From Callorhinus ursinus (Eukaryota > Chordata > Mammalia > Carnivora > Otariidae): a stretch of DNA of 64,000 nt. The notes beneath the pieces are model-generated. The model worked only from the letters and a program-made list of their open reading frames with translations, ran no database searches and was not told where the DNA came from. Numbering within the stretch: position 1 is the first letter of the stretch; each line of letters opens with the position of its first letter. Shown here piece after piece: positions 25,318 to 37,133 of this stretch. The position numbers were made by a program, and so were the translations under genes. The stretch is from positions 12,668,294 through 12,732,293 of the forward strand of contig NW_020312902.1 of NCBI RefSeq assembly GCF_003265705.1, written 5' to 3'.

Positions 25318-25936
25318 TGATTTTTCTTTCTGCTGCTTCATTATTGGTGTTTAAAAATGCAACAGATTTCTGCACTTTGATTCTGTCTCCTGCAACCTTT
25401 CTGAACTTGTCTATTATTGGTCCTCGCAGGTTTTTGGTGGAGTCTTTGGGTTTTGTATATAGAGTTTGATGTCATCTGCAAATAGTGCGAAGTTTGACTT
25501 CTTCTGCTGATCTGGATGCCTTCTATTTCTTTTTGTTGTCTGATAGCTGTGCTAGTCCTAGCGGACTTCCAGTACTATGTTAAATAATGGTGGTGAGAGT
25601 TGGACATCCCTGTCTTGTTCCTGACCATAGAGAAAAATCTCTCAGGTTTTCCCTATTGAGGATGATATTAGCTGTGGGTCTTTCAAAGATGGCCTTTATT
25701 ATGTGAGGTATGATCTCTCTATCCCTACACTGTTGAGAGTTTTTATCATGAATGGATGTTGCACTTTGTCAAATGCTTTTTCTGCATCTAATGAGAGTAT
25801 CATATGGTTCTTGTCCTCTCTTTTACTAATGTGGTATATCATGTTGATTGATTTGCAAATATTGAAACACCCTTGTGGCCCAGGAATAAATCCCACTTGA
25901 CTGTGGTGAATGATTCTTTTAATGTACTATATGAAT
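25318..25936 (-). pseudogene. L1 ORF2 reverse-transcriptase fragment (inverted)
   Basis: The minus-strand translation includes [20 protein letters not shown] (25699-25896). Further on, the catalytic FADD codons lie at 25471-25482, followed by a KDSTKNL and [16 protein letters not shown] stretch. Stops and frame changes separate these blocks, so the enzyme is dead. Confidence 0.88.
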
Positions 25937-26322
25937 CTTTCTCAAAAAATTAAAAAGAACTACCCTATGACGCAGCAAATGCGCTACTAGGTATTTATCC
26001 AAAGGATGCAAAAATACTGATTCAAAGGGGCACATGCACCCCGATGTTTATAGCAGCATTATCAACAACAGCCAAATTATGGAAAGAGCCCCAATGTCCA
26101 TCAACCGATGACTAGATAAAGAAGATATGGTATATACATACAATGGAACATTACTCAGCTATAAAAAAGAATGAAATCTTGCAATCTGCCATGACATGGA
26201 TGGAGCTAGAGAGCATTATGCTAAGTCAGAGAAAAATACCATATGATTTTCATCATATGTGGAATTTAAGAAACAAAACAAATGAATATGGGGAAAAACG
26301 GGGGCAAACCAAAAAGAAGACT
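25318..26322 (+). mobile_element. L1 'A', 5'-inverted, first segment
   Basis: 25318-25936 is minus-strand ORF2 RT-domain sequence. From about 25937 the strand switches to plus with CTCAAAAAATTAAAAAGAACTACC (ORF2 C-terminus) and then the 3'UTR up to GCAAACCAAAAAGAAGACTC. About 1.3-1.5 kb of L1 between the two parts is missing by my estimate. The element resumes at about 27042 after interruption by L1 'B'. Confidence 0.85.
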
Positions 26323-26323
26323 C

Positions 26324-27041
26324 TTTTTTTTATTATTTTGTTACTTAACATAAACTGCCAATATTGGCTTTTGCAATAGAATTCAGTGATTCATCACTTA
26401 CATAAACACCCAGTGCTCATCACAACAAGTGCCCTCTTTAATACCCATCACCCATCTAGGCCTATCCCCATCCACCTCCCTCCATCAATCCTAAGTTTGT
26501 TCTCTATCATTAAGGGTCACTTATGGCTTGTTTTCCTCTGTCTTTTTTTTTTTTTTCTTTTCTCCCTTCCCATATGTTCATCTGTTTTCTTTCTTAAATT
26601 CCACGTATGAGTGAGATCATGGTATTTGTCTTTCTCTAACTGACTTATTTTACTTAGCAAAATACACTCTAGTTCTATCCATTTCATTGCAAATGACAAG
26701 ATTTCATTCTTTTTGATGGCTGAGTAATATTCCATTGTGTGTATATACCACAACTTCTTTATCCATTCATCAGTCATTGGAAATTTGGGCTCTCTCCATA
26801 GTTTGGTTATTGCTGATGGCGAAGATGCAAAGAAGGGGGAGCTGTCTTGAACTATTGGGGAATGCAAAATAGTACAACCACTCTCTAGAACAATTTGGAG
26901 TTTCCTCAAAAAGTTAAAAATAAAACTACCCTATGATCCAGCAATTGCACTACTAGGTATTTACCAAAAGGTTATGAAAATACAAATTCGAAGGGGTACA
27001 TGCACCCTGATGTTTATAGCAGCATTATCAACAATAGCCAA
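26324..27041 (-). mobile_element. L1 'B', 5'-inverted, nested inside L1 'A'
   Basis: A poly-T start (26324-26330) is followed by minus-strand 3'UTR and ORF2 end (CACCCAGTGCTCATCACAAC ... TGATGGCTGAGTAATATTCC) up to about 26812. The strand then flips to plus (GAACAATTTGGAGTTTCCTC ... CAACAATAGCCAA) to 27041. The two parts meet in the L1 map: one ends with CAATAGCCAA and the other begins with CAATAACCAA. This suggests twin priming with about 10 bp of overlap. Possible weak TSD: AAGAAGACT / AAGAACAAT. Confidence 0.8.
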
Positions 27042-27250
27042 GAACAATAGAGAACACACTGAGGGTTGCTGGAGGGAAGGTGGGGCGGGTGGACTGAGTG
27101 GGTGATAGGAATTAAGGAGTGCACTTGTGATGAACCCCACGTATTGTATTTAAGTGATGAATCACTGATTTCTACACCTGAAATTAATATTACACTGTAT
27201 GTTAACTAACTGGAATTTAAATAAGGTTTGGAGAAAACAAAAGAAAATAG
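27042..27250 (+). mobile_element. L1 'A', resumed 3'UTR
   Basis: ATAGAGAACACACTGAGGGTTGCTGG through ACACTGTATGTTAACTAACTGGAATTTAAATAA completes the 3'UTR that stopped at 26322. In intact copies the missing text at the break is only a few bases, which supports interruption by L1 'B' rather than a separate element. Confidence 0.8.
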
Positions 27251-27424
27251 TTAAAATAAAAATGATTCTGTTCAAACTTAATTTATAACCAAGAAGAAAC
27301 TAAATATAAATTTCTAAATAGTTTTGTTTCCTTATTTTCTTTGACCTTCTCATGCTCAAGCCATGCCTAATGCTAGATGCTGAAAGCCACCCTGTATAGG
27401 CCCGGAGAAGAAAATGCTTTGTAA

Positions 27425-27605
27425 TAGGACAAAATTTTAAGTAACTTGGACCAGATCACACAAGTAAGTGATAATGGGATGTGTGTTAAGATTCAAACTC
27501 AAATATCTTTCTCAATTGCCTTGTGTAAAATGGAGTAATGGTACTCTCTTCATAGGATCATTGTAAGAATTAAATCTTATTATATAAAAAAATCGCATAA
27601 TATAA
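27425..27605. repeat. Two abutting MIR fragments (+ then -)
   Basis: TAAGTAACTTGGACCAGATCACACAAGTAAG ... GATTCAAACTCAAAT is plus-strand MIR. GTAAAATGGAGTAATGG ... ATAGGATCATTGTAAGAATTAAAT is the minus-strand MIR pattern. Confidence 0.6.
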
Positions 27606-27739
27606 AACTTACATAATATGACCACCTGGGTAGGGAATCACAATGCTATGTGTGCCCAGATTGAGAGAACCAGGATATTTGTGAGACCCAAAGAAAATCA
27701 TCATACTGACCATATGCTAAAGTCCCACATGACAGTTAC

Positions 27740-27925
27740 AGTGATTTGTGATTTTATACAGTATTCCATCATCATGACAATTCTGAATGAGGCCTGCTTC
27801 CATCCCCAATCTATAGATGAGGACACTGAAATTCAGGGCAGTTGGAAAACTAACCCAAGTACACAGAGCTAGTAGGTCACAGAGCCAAGATCCGAATTCA
27901 GATCTTGTGCTACACTGCCTCTCTT
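27740..27925 (+). repeat. MIR
   Basis: CTATAGATGAGGACACTGAAATTCAGGGCAG, then AACCCAAGTACACAGAGCTAGTAGGTCACAGAGCCAAGATCCGAATTCAGA, is a clear MIR 3' half. Confidence 0.75.
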
Positions 27926-28120
27926 ATCTACTTGTGGATTTGGAAACAATTTGATCCTGATGCTTTCCTTCCTTGAGTGGTACCATAGGGCAACAAAACA
28001 TTTTGAACACAGTGTCATAGCATATGACACATAAACAAAAGTACTCTGCAATAACATAAAGAATTGCTCTGAATTAGGACTCTGCATCATCCTCAACATC
28101 ATAATCATCTTTCTTATACT

Positions 28121-28775
28121 AAAAAGAATGTCAGGCAGATGAATGGATAAAGAAGATGTGGTATATATACACACAATGGAATATTATTCAGCCAAAAAAA
28201 AGAAACTTGCCATTTGCAATGACAGGGCTAAAACTAGAAGGTATTATGCTAAGTGAAATAAGTCAATCAGAGAAAGACAATTATGGTATGATGTCACTCA
28301 TATGTGGAATTTAAGAAACAAAACAGAGGAACATAGGGGAAGGGAGGGAAAAATAAAACAAGACAAAATTAGAGAGGGAGACAAACCATAAGAGACCCTT
28401 TTTTCTAAAGATTTTATTTATTTATTTGAGAGCGAGACAGAGAGAGAGAGCATGAGTCGGGTGGAGGGTCAGAGGGCAAGGGAGAAACAGGGAGCCTGAT
28501 GTGGGACTCGATCCCAGGACACTGAGATTATGACCTGAGCCTAAGGCAGACACTTAATGACAGAGCCACCCAGGCACCCACCACAACAGACTCTTAACCT
28601 TAGGGAACAAACTCAGGGTTGCTGGAGAGGAGGGGGTTGGGGAATGGGATAACTGGGTGATGTAATGAGCACTGGGTGTTCATCAGAGCACTGATGAATC
28701 ACTGACCTCTACCTCTGAAACTATTAATACATTATATGTTAATTAATTAGATTTAAATACAAAAAGAATGTCAGG
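28121..28775 (+). mobile_element. 5'-truncated L1, split by a Can-SINE
   Basis: The L1 covers 28136-28400 (GCAGATGAATGGATAAAGAAGATG through ACCATAAGAGACC) and 28596-28760 (3'UTR and end). A perfect 15-bp TSD, AAAAAGAATGTCAGG, lies at 28121-28135 and 28761-28775. Only the last part of ORF2 and the 3'UTR were copied. Confidence 0.93.
28401..28579 (-). mobile_element. Can-SINE nested in the L1
   Basis: Minus-strand SINE from TTTTCTAAAGATTTTATTTA to AGAGCCACCCAGGCACCC. TSD: ACCATAAGAGACCCTT (28385-28400) and ACCACAACAGACTCTT (28580-28595), three mismatches. The duplicated bases are L1 3'UTR, so the SINE is the younger insertion. Confidence 0.92.
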
Positions 28776-28864
28776 TTCTGAACCCAACAGGCCTGCTGCC
28801 ATGCTCAATTTGAAAACAATAGGCATTCAACCAATGGGGGTTACTAGAGTAAGCTAGAAAGTGT

Positions 28865-29060
28865 ACTAACATTTCCATATCTTTGCTCCTTTAGTCTTCT
28901 CAGCATCTCTGTGAAAAGGTGTTATTACCTCTGCTTCCAGGTGAGAAAACTGAGGCTGAGCGAGATCTTGCACTTTTGCCTGGGGTACCACAGCTGAGAT
29001 GCAGGGAGGCTCAGTGATAGCTCTCCCATCCCTGGATCCCACCGACTCTGCTATGTCCAC
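28865..29060 (+). repeat. MIR-like fragment
   Basis: GTGTTATTACCTCTGCTTCCAGGTGAGAAAACTGAGGCTGAGCGAG ... CACAGCTGAGATGCAGGGAGG follows MIR core order. Confidence 0.6.
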
Positions 29061-30339
29061 AACATAGTTCTACTTCCTTGGAGTCTGAATACTATGAACC
29101 TATGGTTTTGAAGTGTTTACCCTGGATCCTCAACCCTGGTCTCTCTGTGTACATTTCTCTACCTCTAAGATCGGCTATCCCATTCTCTTGCCCTTTTGTG
29201 TTGCCAAAGTAGGCTTTTTGAAAACTGTCCAGTTTTTGACATCCGCTGAGCATGTAAATGTCATGTCACCAGCTTTTTTTATGGGTGCTTCCGCACTACA
29301 TGTGCCTGATTTCAGTGCCTGGCATACACTAAGTGTTCAAGGAATTCTCAACAGAGTATGTGATGGGAAGGTACGTGGACACTAAGCATGCTCAGTTCCT
29401 TTTAAAAAAATGTGTTGACCACCTACTGTAAACCTTTGCACCAATAACATACAAACAAATTTAGGTCCTAATCCTTGAAAAGTTCTCAAATGTGGGAAGT
29501 AAATTAGAATATAGTTCTATTCTTACACTATCACACCAGACTTTGTATCTCCAAAAACTCTCTAGAAATTACTAGAACCATCATTTATTTAAGAAAGGTC
29601 AGTTGGAGTGTGTCCTCCAAGATGTGGAACTTGCTATTCTCATAAAAATGGAGATAATGGAAAAAAGAAATTTCTAGTTATGCCTCTGACCATACTTAAG
29701 GGCTTTCTCTTCCTCCACATGTTTGAAGAAGCAAAGCCAGATGGATTTGGGAATCGCACATATACAGGGAGACGTTCTGTGTAATTCAGAATGCTTTTCA
29801 TTCGATAATTGCTTCCAATAAAATAGAAACTGATATTCTCCTGTAGTGTTTGGGGATGGCGATTTTGTTCTAGTGCTTTTATTGATTTGACTCTGTGTCT
29901 TTTTCAAGAATGCTATTGCCTCTAAATGGTTTAGCTAAGTTAAAATAAGTTAAAATAATAGTGGTGATTAGCTGTTTGATGGGATTGGGAAAACAAGTGC
30001 AGACAGATCAGAATATTAATAACAAATGGGCGTTTTGAGGGTGTACAAAGAGCAGGGAGGTTCTATGGTGTAACATCATATTTTCTCTATTGTCTATTTG
30101 GGATTCCTATTTGAAGTTCATAGAGATTGATTATATATCCCTTCTGTCTTTACCTGTATTAATCTGCTTCACTTTTGAGTAACCTAAAAACTGCTTATAG
30201 ACAGCACTTGGCAGTGAACAGCGCTGTTAGAGATAGCTCCGTATGTTTAAACATTTGATGTTAGCTAGCTGCCTGGTAAAGTGAATTAAACACAGCCTAA
30301 TGTTTGAAGTGAATAAGAAGTATAGAAGAGTGGTTAAGA
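29061..30339. other. Unique non-coding DNA
   Basis: No repeat recognised. A 90-codon plus-strand frame at 29113-29385 and a 77-codon minus-strand frame at 29674-29907 show no known domain. Confidence 0.5.
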
Positions 30340-30545
30340 AGATTGGTTCTAGCAACACAATTCCTGCTTTAATCATGACTTTGCTGTTTACTAACTCTGG
30401 ACCTATTTACTAACTCTGCAATGAAAATACAAGCAGTATTAACCTCATAGGGCTGTAATGAGATTTAAATAACATACCACAAGCAAAATGCTTATAGGAA
30501 ACAGTGTGCTATAGATGCTATTTATTGCTATAGTTCAGAGAGCTC
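30340..30545 (-). repeat. MIR
   Basis: TTGCTGTTTACTAACTCTGG, GCAATGAAAATACAAGCAGTATTAACCTCATAGGGCTGTAATGAGATTTAAATAACAT and AAATGCTTATAGGAAACAGTG match inverted MIR. Confidence 0.65.
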
Positions 30546-31394
30546 ACAAATATTTTTCTTGGTGGGACTAGATGATACCCTGCTTTTCCTGCTTTTTAAC
30601 AGGCATTTAAGGGAGGGCAGAATTTTTTCTACTTAGGGTATTGGAAAAACAGAAAAATCACAAGGACCCACTAACAAGAGGTGGCGCTAGAGCTCAGGTA
30701 GATCCTAAAACTGAGTCTAATGCCTAGTTCCCTCCTCTTTTGTTGTTCATGTCTACTAACCATGGTGTCTGTTTCTTTTATGAGCAGGGGAATGGGTTTT
30801 GGTACGCCAAATCCAGAGCTCTGGGGAAGAAGGGCTCAGGCAGGAAGCCCTTGAGCATCTCAGATAATGCCAAAAAGCTCATGCAAGTATCATCTGTTGA
30901 GGCCTCAAACCCGTAGGTAATGCCACCATCTAGGCTTCCATGGAGGCCTTGCAGAACAAGATCCTTATTACATTCACTGGCAGTCTCATTCCCTGGGCCT
31001 TGAAATTGGACCATGCTAGGGGAACTGCAGGCTCTTTTCTCTCTTGGAGGGAGCTGTTCATATACCCAAAACATCATAATCCTTCCTGTGGCTAGTATGG
31101 ATGCCCTGCCCTGCTTGGATGGAAGTCTGAAGTGTGATCTGAGTTTCATTATGTCCACATGGCAGGAGCAAATATTCCTGGGAGAGAGCACTAAGTATAT
31201 GAAAATATGGAAGTGTGGAAAGCACGTTGGATTTCTGCAACTATATGTCGATGGGATTAGCTAACAAGGGAACTGAAAGAAAATCAAAGAAACCTGACTT
31301 GCATTGCTTAATTGCTGCTCCCATTGGCCTTGATCTGCAGCACTAGGGACACACCAAGTGTGGAGAGTTGAAGAGCGTGGAGTATAAAATTGGT
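30546..31394. other. Unassigned DNA with overlapping frames on both strands
   Basis: A 137-codon minus-strand frame (30778-31191) overlaps a plus-strand frame at 31013-31264. Neither shows a recognisable domain. The sequence is somewhat GC-richer than its surroundings. It may be a decayed ancient repeat; there is no evidence that it is an exon. Confidence 0.4.
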
Positions 31395-31645
31395 ATACTG
31401 GTCAGAGCCTGGGTTTATGATAGGTTCTACAAGCTTAAATCTGGACTTCACCACCTGTTAATTTTGTCAATTTGGACAACTTGTTCATTTCTGTAAGCCT
31501 CCGTGGTAGAATCTACTAGTCTGAAACACATTGATTATACCTGTTTATTGGGTTGTTGTAAGATTAAATGTGATGGTGCATGCAAAGTGCTCAGCATAGC
31601 ATGTGGTTATACATAAATGCTCAATAAACTTCGGCAATTAATTTT
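31395..31645 (-). repeat. MIR, nearly full length
   Basis: GGTCAGAGCCTGGGTTTATG ... TCATTTCTGTAAGCCTCCGTGG ... TTGGGTTGTTGTAAGATTAAATGTGATGGTGCATGCAAAGTGCTCAGCATAGCA ... AAATGCTCAATAAAC is a well-preserved inverted MIR. Confidence 0.78.
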
Positions 31646-33640
31646 CAGGCTCTGAATAGCAAATTAAACAGCATTTGTATAGCTGTTTTGACAAATGAAA
31701 ATAGAGCACACAGATATAAATTCCTATAAGATGTTTTACTTGTAGTTAGATTGTGAGACAATAGCACTATAGAGGAAAAATTTAAATACTCATTTTTCTT
31801 AAAACAAAATTCTTAGAACCAGTTTTTTTAATTGGGAATTGAAAAAATTGTCTTCCACTAGTTTCCTGATAAAATATATTTTAGTAACTAGTAAGCTATG
31901 GCAAAATCTTTACTCATTGTTAATTTGAAAAGTGCTTCCCAAATTTGGATTATCCAGGGACTTTTATATACAGATTATTGGAAACTATTTTAGCAAATTG
32001 TGAAATCAGTTAGTCCCGGAAATCTGTTCTGAAAAACTTCCAGAATTGTTTCCAATGATTTGTCAGATTTTTAGAACCCCTGAAATAGATCATGTTTCAA
32101 GTCTGAAGTCCATGCATTTTCTTTGTTTTATGCTCAAATAATCAATTATAGTTCATTGTGTCAAACATCTCTACCTATAATATTTTCTTTCTCTTCAGCT
32201 TGCATCCTTGCCTAGGTTATAGTTCTTAGCACCTAAGCTGTCACCACTGTGTCTTCATGGCTGTCACTCTATTTCCAGCGTCTCTGTACCCAAAGCCATC
32301 ATTCCCTTAAGCACTCAGCAATCCCAACAACATTTTCTTTACAGTTAGTTAAAATGCATTTGTAGCCAAGATGGTAAGGCAAGAAGTGGGCATGGATTAA
32401 CTCTTACAAAGGTGACAAAGAGTGAAATGATGGTTTAGTGCACATACCTAGTTAATGCTCTAAGATAGTGTGATACAAAAAAAAAAAGTATCATTTCTAT
32501 GTACCATAAACAATTCCACTCTATGTATATATATGGACAATGTATGATTCACCATTAACTACTAATTCTCAGTGTTAGGGCAGGGCTGGGTTCCATCCGG
32601 AGATGGGGAGAATGGCACCCGGCTCTACTCTCCAAGGTAGATGGGCTGATACCAGGAGCCAACAAAGCCTCTCTTGAAAGTATCCAGTTAACTCCTGTCC
32701 TTCATTTATAAACTATCTAAGAGACTATGTGGAAAAAAGGGATTCTCACTCCTCTGTCATGCTCCTTATCTTCTCTCTTATTGAAGACATATTTTAAAAG
32801 TAACCTGGCATGCAGATACTACATGGCTTCATTTTGCATAATAAATTGTTTTTGACATGGAGAGGTAGCTCCAAAGAGATGAAAAGACTTGTGACCCAGA
32901 ATTTAGCATTTTATCTGTGTTAGAATAGGAAAATCTATTTACATATTTTTATGTTATTTTTAAATACAAAGAAATAACCTTTCTTAAAATAAAATTGAGA
33001 TCTCTATATTTTGAGAGCTAAAAATGTGTATCACATTTAATTGCAAAGTGTGTATGTGCATATTTTCTATTACTGAGGTTTCAAAAATCCAGAGATTAGT
33101 CATTCAGCCTCAGCATTCAGGCAGAATACAGCTGTGTGGGGCTAGTGATCTTTGCTAAATTTGGTGCAATACCCGAGTTTTCTTTCCTTCACCACTGGAC
33201 ACAGGTAGAAATTATTGATCCTCTGACCCACTGGATAATATAATAACCTATTTAGGAGGGTTTTTTTTTTTTTGTTACCACTTTGTAACCTGTAAAATAG
33301 TGTGTAAAGTTGAGGTGGATAGATGTCACTGTAGGTATTAAAGAAATCTAAGGAGGAGAATGGGAATACAAAAATCTGAGGATTCAAGAAAGGCTACATG
33401 CAGAAGTGGGAGATTGAAGTGGGCCTTGATAAATGGTTATGGTTCAAATTTGCAGGGATTTCTGTTCAGCAAGAAAAGTGTGTCATGGCATTGGAGGCAA
33501 GTTAATGGTTCATATATTTAGTTTTGTGTTTATTTGTCTACTGCTTATTTTTTCTGTGAAAATCTATTTGCAGTGTATCATAAAATCTTGAGTGTGGAGT
33601 TTGGTGAAATATGTACACACACATACATGCACATACACAC
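31646..33640. other. Unique non-coding DNA with short simple tracts
   Basis: It contains an A run near 32477-32487, a T run near 33260-33272 and a CA-rich stretch at 33613-33641. Nothing else was recognised. Confidence 0.5.
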
Positions 33641-33649
33641 ATAAAAGTG

Positions 33650-36230
33650 GAGGGTATAGACACCTCCAGAACCCCAGTTTGTTCCCCTGTACCCCCTTTC
33701 AGGTAATATCCAGATAGCCACAAAATATCATGACTCCTATAACACAGAATGGTTTTACCTATTCTTTACCTTCATAGACAAGGAATCATGTAATAGGTAC
33801 CTTTTTGTATCTAGGTTATTTCATGCATTCCATGCCTAAGAGATACACCTATATCATTGCACACAGCTCTAGATTGTTCAATGTAATTACTTTATAGTAC
33901 TTTATTTATCCACTCTCTGGCTAATAGACATTTAGATTGCTTTTTTTTTTTTCCAGTTTGTGTCTATTGTGAACATTCTTGTAATTGTCCTGCAGCCATC
34001 TGCTTTTATTTATTCTGGGAATATACTTAGAAATGGATCTGCTGGATTATAAGGCAAGCATGTTTCACTTTAACTGAAATTTCCAGTTTTCCAAAATAGT
34101 TATAAAAATTTACTTTCATAACATCAATGTATGAGATGAGATTTCCAGGGCCCCATACCCTCATCAACAGTATTGTTAGTCTTTTGAATTTTAAGAAATT
34201 TAGAATTATCATATCTTCTTGACAGATTGACCCTTTTGTCTTTATAAAATACCCTTCTATAATTTTAGTAATATGTAGTGTATTAATGTTTGTGATTGAT
34301 GAATTAGATTAATGAAGTAATGATTAATGAATGAATTAACTAATATGGCTCATATTAGTTACACTATTAGTTATTAGTAAAACTGGCCAGGTTTTCTTTT
34401 GGTTAGTGTTTATATAGTCTTATTTTTCAATCTTCTGTTTTTTTTATTTAAGATGTTTCTCTTGTAAGCATCATTCCTTTTCTCCTGCCCGAAAGTCTAT
34501 GTCCTTTATCCAAATAAGCTTTTCATTGTTTAATGTAATTGCTAGTATTTTGGGTTTCAAATTTATACTATGTTTATTTTTCCCCTTTGTTCTTTATTCT
34601 CTCTTTCATTTCCTTTACCTCCCTTTTTCTTGCTTTTGTTTGTATTAATCAAGTATTATCATCATCATCATCATCCACCTCCATAACTAGGGTGATATAT
34701 TTTTAATTTAGGATGATCCTAGACATTATAATGTGTATCGTCACACAAAAAATGTTTAATTCTAATACAAATTTTGAAAACCCTGGACAATGAAATAAAC
34801 TTATAAAATGTTAATTCCATTTATCTCCTTCATACTTATGTGCTATTGGTGTCCTGTATTTTAATTTTAAATTTAAATCACACAAAGCATTTTAATTACT
34901 GTGTATGTAACCAATATCATTTACATTCACTCACATATATATTCATGTATTGCTTTTCATTACCTCCTGCATTACCATGCTTCTAATTAATACTATTTCT
35001 ACATGAAGAATTTGGTTTACTATTTTGAATGGGGGTAGGACTGTTGGCATAAAATTCCTGTTTTTATTTGCCTCAAAACATTTATTCTGTCTTAATTTTT
35101 GGAAGAATATTTCCGCTGTATAGAATTTTAAGCTTGAAGCATATTCTTTTACGTCATTTAAGGTAACATTTTATTCCTTCTTATAGTGTCTCAGTCACAA
35201 GTCAATTGTCTATGTGTTGTTATAATATAAATGGAAATAGCTTTTCATTTGTCTTAAAACTTTTTTCCTTCCAGTTGGTTTTTAATTTTCTTTCAATTAA
35301 AAAAATTTTTTTTCATGTTCCTATGTATATTTTTCTTTGATTACTTTGCTCTCCTTGACTACCCAGTCATCAATTATGAAAACTTTTGGCCAACAGTTTT
35401 AAATATTGCTTCTACCCCACTCCTTTCCTTCTCTCCATCAAGACTAAGAAAGGCATTTCTTAAATATTTCCACCATGGTTCATGAATCTACTTTTTTTCC
35501 CCCAATACTTTCCATCCATTTTGTAACTTCATGCTTTAGTCTGGATATTTTGTTCTGACTTATTTTCCATTTCATTAATCTTCTCTTCTGCTGTGTCTAT
35601 GCAATTAAACCCATTAATTGATTTTTTTCATTTAACATATTTTTAGTTCAACGGTTTCCATTTGATTGTTTTTATAGATTGTAGGTTTTGGTTCAATTCT
35701 TTATATTACCTCTTTTTAAAAAATAAAATCTCAAATATTTAAAAACATAGAATCTGAAAACTCCAGATCTGAATCTATTTTTATTGTGGGGTTGGTTTGG
35801 TTCTTTGTTTTCTTTTCCCCCCTCTTTTTTGGATTTCGATCTGGTCCTGTCTCCAGGTATATCTGATGTTCTTGCTTTACAATGAATTCTGTACATATGG
35901 ACGAGAGCTTTCAGAATCTCTGGGGTGTTATTTTTATCCAGAGAAGGTTTGGTGTTCTCCTGGCAAACAATTAATGTAAGAGAAGATGGCCTTAATCCAG
36001 TTAGCTTTAGAATGGCTCTAGCTTGGGTCTCAGTCTTGGTGAAGGCTGGTCTATATGGAATGCTCTTACTGTTTCAGAGCAGCCTTCTTACTCTTGCAAC
36101 TGAAAATCTGGGTTTACAAATCCTTATTGTTCTCTGCTCCAATTTTTGTCCTCTCAGCACTATTAGACCATCAAAAGCTCAGCTTAACTTTTTAATTTCT
36201 TAGCTTTCACTTTCTGCAGTCCTCTGGTCC
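33650..36230 (-). repeat. Ancient L1M/HAL1-like LINE remnants
   Basis: GGAATCATGTAATAGG, TTTATCCACTCTCTGGCTAATAGACATTTAGATTGC, TTGTGTCTATTGTGAACATTC and GGAATATACTTAGAAATGGATCTGCTGG follow the reverse complement of old L1 3' regions. T-rich text continues through TTCATTTAACATATTTTTAGTTC at 35.6 kb, resembling other parts of the same class. A (TCA)n run sits at 34658-34676. The right limit is uncertain. Confidence 0.6.
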
Positions 36231-36352
36231 TCCTGCTTCATGAAGATTCTGAATCAAAAAAAGCCTGAGGAGGAAAGTGATGGTAATTATGAGGCTTCCT
36301 TCTCCAGGTTCCCTTTTCTCCAAAATTTTGGCCTTGATCATACCAATTTCTA

Positions 36353-36556
36353 TTTTTTTTTTAAAGATTTTATTTATTCATTTGAGGAGAGAGAGAATGA
36401 GAGAGAGAGAAAGCACCTGAGAGGCGGGGAGGGTCAGAGGGAGAAGCAGGCTCCTCACCGAGCAGGGAGCCTGATGTGGGACTCGATCCCGGGACTCCAG
36501 GATCATGACCTGAGCCGAAGGCAGTCGCTTAACCAACTGAGCCATCCAGGTGCCCC
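36353..36556 (-). mobile_element. Can-SINE, young
   Basis: Full-length minus-strand copy (AAAGATTTTATTTATTCATT ... GAGCCATCCAGGTGCCCC). A perfect 17-bp TSD, GATCATACCAATTTCTA, lies at 36336-36352 and 36557-36573. Confidence 0.96.
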
Positions 36557-36787
36557 GATCATACCAATTTCTAATTTTTATATCCCCTCCCTGTGAAACC
36601 ACTGAAAGCTCAGGATCCCCAATTTTGAGTATCCTCTCAGCCCAATGATCCTTAAGAATGGCAAATGTGTTAAGGAGAAAAGTGATGGAGCATGTCTGGC
36701 TTACTTCATTGTGCTGCCAATTTCTTGGAACTCATGACCCATCAAATCTTGACCCTCTCAATTGCTTTCTGATGCCTGCAAACAGGT

Positions 36788-36814
36788 GTGTTTTTGTTTT
36801 TGTTTTTGTTTTTG
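36788..36814. repeat. (GTTTTT)n simple repeat
   Basis: About four to five units of TTTTTG in unique DNA. Confidence 0.85.
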
Positions 36815-36915
36815 GTATTTCTTTCAACATCAATAGTTGCTCTCTATAGAATGGTTTGATAAAAGCTACTCTGCCTTAACTGAAAGCAGAAGTCATTTGC
36901 AAGCTTTTTAATTTT

Positions 36916-37116
36916 TTTCCAAGATTTTATTTATTTATTGGAGAGAGAGAGAAAGCACGAGCAAGAGAGCCCAAGTAGGGGGAGCAGCAGAGGGAGAGAG
37001 AGAAGCAGACCTCCCACTGAGCAGGGAGCCTGATGTGGGGCTCAATCCCAGGACCCTGAGATCATGACCTGAGCTGAAGGCAGCTGCTTAACTGACTGAG
37101 CCATCCGGGTGGCCTG
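36916..37116 (-). mobile_element. Can-SINE
   Basis: Minus-strand copy ending in TGACTGAGCCATCCGGGTGG. A perfect 17-bp TSD, GCAAGCTTTTTAATTTT, lies at 36899-36915 and 37117-37133. Confidence 0.96.
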
Positions 37117-37133
37117 GCAAGCTTTTTAATTTT

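Noticed and set aside
30778..31264. Overlapping 137- and 83-codon frames as a coding exon
   Set aside because: Both strands are open over the same bases, there is no known domain, and no convincing splice or promoter context. More likely chance or a decayed repeat.
36240..36596. 118-codon frame with an acidic/basic stretch
   Set aside because: Most of it is a minus-strand Can-SINE read in the wrong direction. The charged stretch is the GA-rich SINE middle.
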